Origin: Nigrospora sphaerica
Lineage: Eukaryota; Ascomycota; Sordariomycetes; Amphisphaeriales; Apiosporaceae
Direction: 5' to 3'
Length of the DNA stretch: 64,000 bases
Assembly (NCBI GenBank): GCA_018287875.1
Contig: JAGVVL010000002.1
Location: 5,766,001-5,830,000 of the forward strand
The first letter of the stretch is position 1. Each line of letters begins with the position of its first letter. A model generated the notes under the pieces. The model ran no database searches and was not told where the DNA came from. It saw only the letters and a list, made by a program, of their open reading frames with translations. Shown here in pieces: positions 59,782 to 64,000 of the stretch. The position numbers and the translations under genes were made by a program.

Positions 59782-60177
59782 TTGTTGTTGCTGTTGTTGT
59801 TGTTGTTGTTGCTGCTGCTGCTGCTGCTGCATCTGCCGTTGAGGACCGCGTTGCTGACGGGTCGCCGTCACGGCAGGGCCGGCATGGTTATGAACCTGGG
59901 CAGGCGTATGCCTCGAGTTGCCATTGGGAACATTCTGAACACTTGCAACGCCGGGCACGGGAGACGGCGTTGTGTTGGTAAACAGGGTGTGCGGATACTG
60001 GGCCGGGGGCGGTTGGTGAGGGGCGTACTGCGGTTGGTAGGGCGATTGGTGTTGTTGCGGTGTCGGCGATGGTTTGGGCGGTGTCGCGGAGTGCGAGGTG
60101 GGATAGGGACGCCTCATGCCATTGACGGCGACCTGGGGAAAGGCCAGGCCCGGATGGCTCTGCTCGATGGCAGGCAT
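57859..60177 (-). CDS. Gln-rich protein with FAR1/WRKY-GCM1-type DNA-binding domain and C-terminal coiled coil
   Basis: A single exon of 772 aa. The start is the first ATG in the frame (MPAIEQSHPGLAFP). Residues 1-115 are Pro/Gln/His-rich, 116-211 are a long polyglutamine tract, and Gln/Pro/His-rich sequence continues to about 470. Residues about 498-595 form a compact domain: GYAVVIGRSKRT, FVCDRAG (Cys539), RKCNCQF (Cys563, Cys565), a Trp, then HNH (His591, His593). This C..C..H.H order is that of FAR1 and of Aft1/Rbf1-type WRKY-GCM1 zinc fingers. A connector with LPRDIYNARAAINR (about 660-675) resembles the segment that follows this domain in fungal Mutator-like transposases. There is no DDE transposase; residues about 699-755 are a coiled coil. 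Likely a nuclear DNA-binding protein; the target is unknown. Confidence 0.8.
59545..59840 (-). repeat. polyglutamine-coding CAG/CAA tract
   Basis: Nearly 300 bases of CTG/TTG on the plus strand encode an almost continuous glutamine run, broken by a few His, Ala, Val and Glu residues. CAG and CAA are mixed, which lowers slippage compared with pure CAG. The opposite strand reads as a long leucine run that is not a gene. Confidence 0.95.
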
Positions 60178-63044
60178 GCTCGGCGGGCCAGAGAGAAGAG
60201 AAGAAAAAGAGGAGAAAGAGACAGAAAACAAACGGGCGCGACGACGCAGGCACGAGAAAGCCGCTGACACGACCTGGGGGGGGAGGGCGTGCTGGGATGG
60301 CAGACCAAACGTCAATCACAACAACCCTGGCCGCGCCGGCCGACGAGATGTGGGCAGCAGGTCGGTGACGGTGCTGTGAGGAGAGGCGTAGATATAGCAC
60401 GATGGGATGTATACAGTGGTGTGTATGAATGATGGGGGATGACGGGGGAGTCGAAGAGAGCCCCCCTGCCGGAACTGGGCGGACGCACCGACAGCTGGTC
60501 CGAGAGGTCCAGATGCCTAATAACCCTGCACCCCACCCGGTACGCCCAAAGATGCACGCAGTAAACAAGGGCGGCGGCCGCGCGCGTTCTCCCTCCCTCT
60601 CTCTTCTCTGGGGAGGGAGGGGAGGGGAGGCCCGCCCACTCTGTCTACTAGTGGACCTTACTGGAAAGGACGCACTACGAACAGGTACCCCAGCGAGCGA
60701 TCCGACCGGGCATTCGTCCATCCACCCCATCCATCCACACGCCGTCCACAATAAATCCACGTCTATGTTTGGGAACCTGAGAGTCTATTGCAACCTACCT
60801 ACATCGGACCATGTACCTATAAGTCATCTCGTTCCTCTAGCTACGTGCCAGTACACCGCCAAGCAGAAGACGGGTGGTGGGCGTGGGGGACTGGATACTC
60901 TGCCACCGCCACCCAGACGGGCTGGTCCACGGATGTTTTGGCCGTAAATACATATGGATGATAAGCGTATCGCTGCCCGCCGCCTCGTCGAGCGAACCAT
61001 GGGTGTGTGTCGGGTTTCGTAGGCAAAGAGCCACCTTGGGGTCTGCTCCGCCGTCCACGTACACGTACATTACATGACCTCGATGTACGAAAGCCTCCCC
61101 CATGCCGCTGCCACATCCCTCCATCCCTCCCTCCATCCACTCCATCCCTCTATCCATCCATGGATATCTATCTGGGCTGTTATGTACGCCCGCATACGAT
61201 GGAGTCCATGGCACGCCCTCTCTACCGACTGACCGGCTGCCGCCTCTGTACCAAGTACCCCTTGGACTTACGCGTCAGAGCCAATGGACTGACTGGTCAG
61301 CCCGACCAAAACGTGCCGTGCCAGGGGATTGCCGATGTCATCGGGATGTGCGGGATGGTTTAGCTAAATACCCATCTCTTTCATGCCTACCTATCTCCAT
61401 TACTGGCAGCCAGACAACCTTGAGTATCCGGCCCCGCCGTAGGAATAGTGCCCGCCTTCAGGTGCGGGCCTTATTCCTCCGCATGTTTTCTTTGCACCAT
61501 TCGCTCCCGCCCACACCTGTCGGTTTTAAACCCAAGGACAATGAGCGAGAACGGCGGGAGGGCGGGCGAACCTAAGGAGAGGGTGAAGGGGGGAAGACGG
61601 AAGAGGGGCTTCAGCTCCCAACCCAAGCACACGACACATCGCGTTTGGCCTCTCTTACCCCTCGCCGCCGGAGTTCCCATGCGTCTTGTGGCGGAAGGGC
61701 GGGCGGTTCGGTTGCGGATGCGTCCAGGGGGGACGCCGGCCGAATAGAGTTGTCTCATTGGTAAAGGGGCGGCAGGGGCCTTGCAAAGCACCGGGCCAGC
61801 TGGCCGGGCGTGGATGGGCTCGTCAGAATCGTTCTGCACGCAACGACCGCGTCGTGTCCCCGCGGCATCCATTGCCAATAGAGGAGGTTCGCATCGGTTT
61901 TGTTTATGGGAGCCCAATGGGAAATGACCGGTGCCCAGCGCAGCCGGTCCTTCTCTGCGCCCACGTATCTAGCCTTTGTGACATGTCAGTCCAGCCGTGC
62001 ATCTGAATCAAAGTGTGACGGATGGCAAGACAAGACACCCCCAAGGGAGGATGGCCCGGGTGAATCGTCCAAACCTTCTCCTCGCCGCCCTGCCAGCCCC
62101 GTCTGCCAGTCCGCCCGCCAGCACCTTCGGTTCGCATTCGCCCTGTGCCACTTCACTGCCGTGGGTCTCACGGACGCGCTGGTTCGATGAATGTGCCGGG
62201 CACGCCGTTGCCATGCTATCTCGCTGCTTGGCTACGCTGATTGTCCTCCTGTCTTGTCCGTCCGGTACGAATTCCCAAGTCGCAGGCCCGAGTGGGTCAC
62301 ATCAATCCTCACTGGGAGATTGTGCCAGCCAACTCTAATTTCCACTTCGGACAGCCACCGGCGTACCTCTCGTGACAGCCAAGCCAGAGGAAGGCACGGC
62401 AGAGCAGACAGACATAACAGGTGTAGGTAGGTAGCTCCTCGCTCGCACTCGTTCATCCAACGACGAGGTTGAGGGCGGGGCACCCGGGGAGAGGGGAGAA
62501 AAGACGGAGGACGGAAGACGGAAGGGGGGGAGGGAGGCCATCTCCTAGCTTCATACCTTCCAACGTAGGAGGGCCAGGACGAAGCGGCCCGGGGCAAACG
62601 GGCTTCCAGTTTGTTTTGTCAGGCCGGGCCAGGCCGACGATTGAACCAAACGGGAAAAGAACCCGCCGGATTAGACGGCGAAGCTCACAACTTGCTCGGC
62701 TCGGCCGTCCATGGCCACACAGTAGTTCGTCCCCGGGACCGCAGGACAAAATCTCCATGAGGGCTTCGTTTCCCGCCCTTCGCCCTGCCTAAAGACTTAG
62801 GTCGGTATTGCACTCGGTGGTTACTCGGTCGGAACGAGCAGTTTTCCCCCGCCGGCAGCAACCTCATACTTCCTACTGCGTTTTCCGTATTCGCCGCAGG
62901 ACCACCCTTTGGGGTCCTTCCACTCGTCCAGCTTTCCAGTTCGATGGGCAGCCTGCCCCGGTGTGTGTGCGTCGCTGACTCGGCGTCTTGCTTCCTCACT
63001 CCACGCCCACGCCGGAAAACCCCCCGCCGGCCACCAGACACAGG
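60178..63044. other. 2.9 kb divergent intergenic region
   Basis: This separates the 5' ends of the Gln-rich gene and the right-end gene. No frame has recognisable protein character. It holds CCATCC-type repeats (60718-60740, 61114-61161), GTAC motifs near 60795-60820 and purine-rich runs near 60600 and 62490-62540. Confidence 0.5.
61114..61161 (+). repeat. CCATCC/CCTCC tandem repeat
   Basis: About 48 bases of CCATCC and CCTCC units with small irregularities. A simple repeat with no sign of a coding role. Confidence 0.8.
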
Positions 63045-64000
63045 ATGGTCCGGCATGAAACACGCAGCGAATACAGCCACTGGCGCAAAATCCTCCGACG
63101 CGGCCAAGACAAGGTGCGCCGACGGGCCCGGGATCCCAATGGCCTAGCAAGGCTCCTGGCCGAAAGCCAGCCGGAGCGGGCCATACCCCACCATCTCCGG
63201 CCCAGCAACATGGCGGCCGAGAAAGCCGTGGGATTGACGGCCGGCCGGCTCCCAGCCTGTCTGTCGGACATTTCTCGTAACCCCACGCGCCAGCATCCCG
63301 GTATCTCCTTTTTGGACTTTCCGCCCGAGATCCGTGCCATGGTTTACCAGGCATGCGTCGACTACCCCACTTGTCGATCCATGTTTGACACCTATTACAC
63401 GCACCAAGGCGAGCCCAAGACGTCCAGCAAACGACCCTCGGCCATCAAGGCCGCCGTTCGCCTCCACACGCCCACCATCTTCTTGTTGTGCAAGCAAGTT
63501 TCACGCGAAGCCCTCGACGTGCTGCGGACCCGCCCCTTGGTCATCGACAAGATTCCGCCTTGGGTCTTTGGCCATGCTCGTCCGCTCCCGCTGGACTACT
63601 TCATCAGCACGCCGACCTTACAAAAGATCAAGTACATCGACATCCGGGTGGCCCTGGGAGAAGGGAGCCAGGGCAGCGGTCATGTTTGGATAGAGGTCCT
63701 CGACGATCTCCTCGAGGCCTTGACACCTTGCAACTCGGTCATCCAGTTTAGGGTCATGACAAAGCTCAGTCACGTTGACCACCTCGCGGTCTGGAATCGT
63801 GAGCTTCAGCTATACGAGCTGATGGTCCAGATGGTAAGCAGCGAGTCCCTAGCCCGTCGCCACCGGACAAGGATACCCAGAGAATACTAACCCAACTCGG
63901 GGGTTATCCAGGTGCAGGAGTGGGACCATAAGTATGCCCTTCGACCATGTACGGTCGATTTCGAACACTGGGTGTTGGACCACGCATATGCCTTCCGAGC
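63045..64000 (+). CDS. hypothetical F-box/2EXR-like protein, 3' end outside the window
   Basis: Partial gene. Exon 1 (63045-63833) encodes 263 aa. A 78-bp intron with an AATACTAACCC branch site follows, and exon 2 (from 63912) is cut by the window edge after 29 codons. The intron acceptor could instead be six bases further on, in the same phase. The N-terminus is very basic (RKILRRGQDKVRRRARD). Near residues 88-102 is FLDFPPEIRAMVYQAC, the helix typical of fungal F-box and 2EXR-type proteins, followed later by TIFLLCKQVSREALDVL, which is also common there. Such proteins often belong to large lineage-specific families. No enzyme motif is visible and no specific function can be given. Confidence 0.65.

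Noticed and set aside
59458..60267. Plus-strand poly-leucine frame
   Set aside because: Complement of the polyglutamine-coding CAG/CAA tract; not a membrane protein gene.
57859..60315. Intact Mutator-like transposon around the FAR1-domain gene
   Set aside because: No DDE transposase region and no terminal inverted repeats were noticed nearby; the ORF extension above 60177 starts at TTG only.

Overview
This window reads as nuclear DNA of a filamentous ascomycete, most likely a Sordariomycete. The genes carry short introns (47-281 bp), most with GT..AG ends and often a CTAAC/CTGAC-like branch site. Coding sequence is GC-rich. The gene set is fungal: squalene epoxidase, a SreA/SRE-type GATA repressor, a tail-anchored-type TOM20, TYW1 with a membrane anchor, and a nudA-type dynein heavy chain. 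I place it no more precisely than that. I found no rRNA, tRNA, CRISPR array, intact transposon or secondary-metabolite cluster.

Layout, left to right. At 0.7-5.7 kb are a mitochondrial carrier and a large intronless helical-repeat (PPR-like) protein, both on plus. At 7.0-10.5 kb squalene epoxidase (erg1, plus) converges on dolichyl-phosphate glucosyltransferase (alg5, minus). At 11.3-14.1 kb is AVL9 (minus), followed by an unusually long 5.1 kb stretch without a recognisable gene that leads to the iron-responsive GATA factor sreA (19.2-20.9 kb, plus). TVP15 (minus) converges on sreA. After another 3.7 kb gap comes a seven-transmembrane protein (26.5-29.0 kb, plus), then the PP2A catalytic subunit (minus, six exons), a hypothetical protein (minus) and EXO84 (minus). 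TOM20 and TYW1 (both plus) follow. TYW1 converges on the 13 kb dynein heavy chain gene (42.5-55.7 kb, minus). The right end has a glutamine-rich protein with a FAR1/WRKY-GCM1-type DNA-binding domain (57.9-60.2 kb, minus) and an F-box/2EXR-like hypothetical protein that runs off the window (plus).

These are mostly housekeeping genes of membrane traffic (AVL9, TVP15, EXO84, dynein), ER metabolism (ERG1, ALG5, TYW1), mitochondrial import and transport (carrier, TOM20, the PPR-like protein) and signalling (PP2A). No operon or functional cluster is implied. The splice structures given here were built by reading frame, splice consensus and continuity of conserved protein sequence; none has transcript support.

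The observations most worth following are: (i) the Gln-rich protein, which keeps a Mutator-like-element DNA-binding module and its connector but has a coiled coil where the transposase should be; (ii) the PP2A regulatory tail, encoded by a separate 23-nt exon whose upstream intron, if retained, gives a different in-frame tail; (iii) a stop-free 72-nt intron in the dynein gene; (iv) a G-quadruplex-type tract between two convergent genes; and (v) a family of TAGGTA/GTAC-rich short motifs in most of the intergenic regions.
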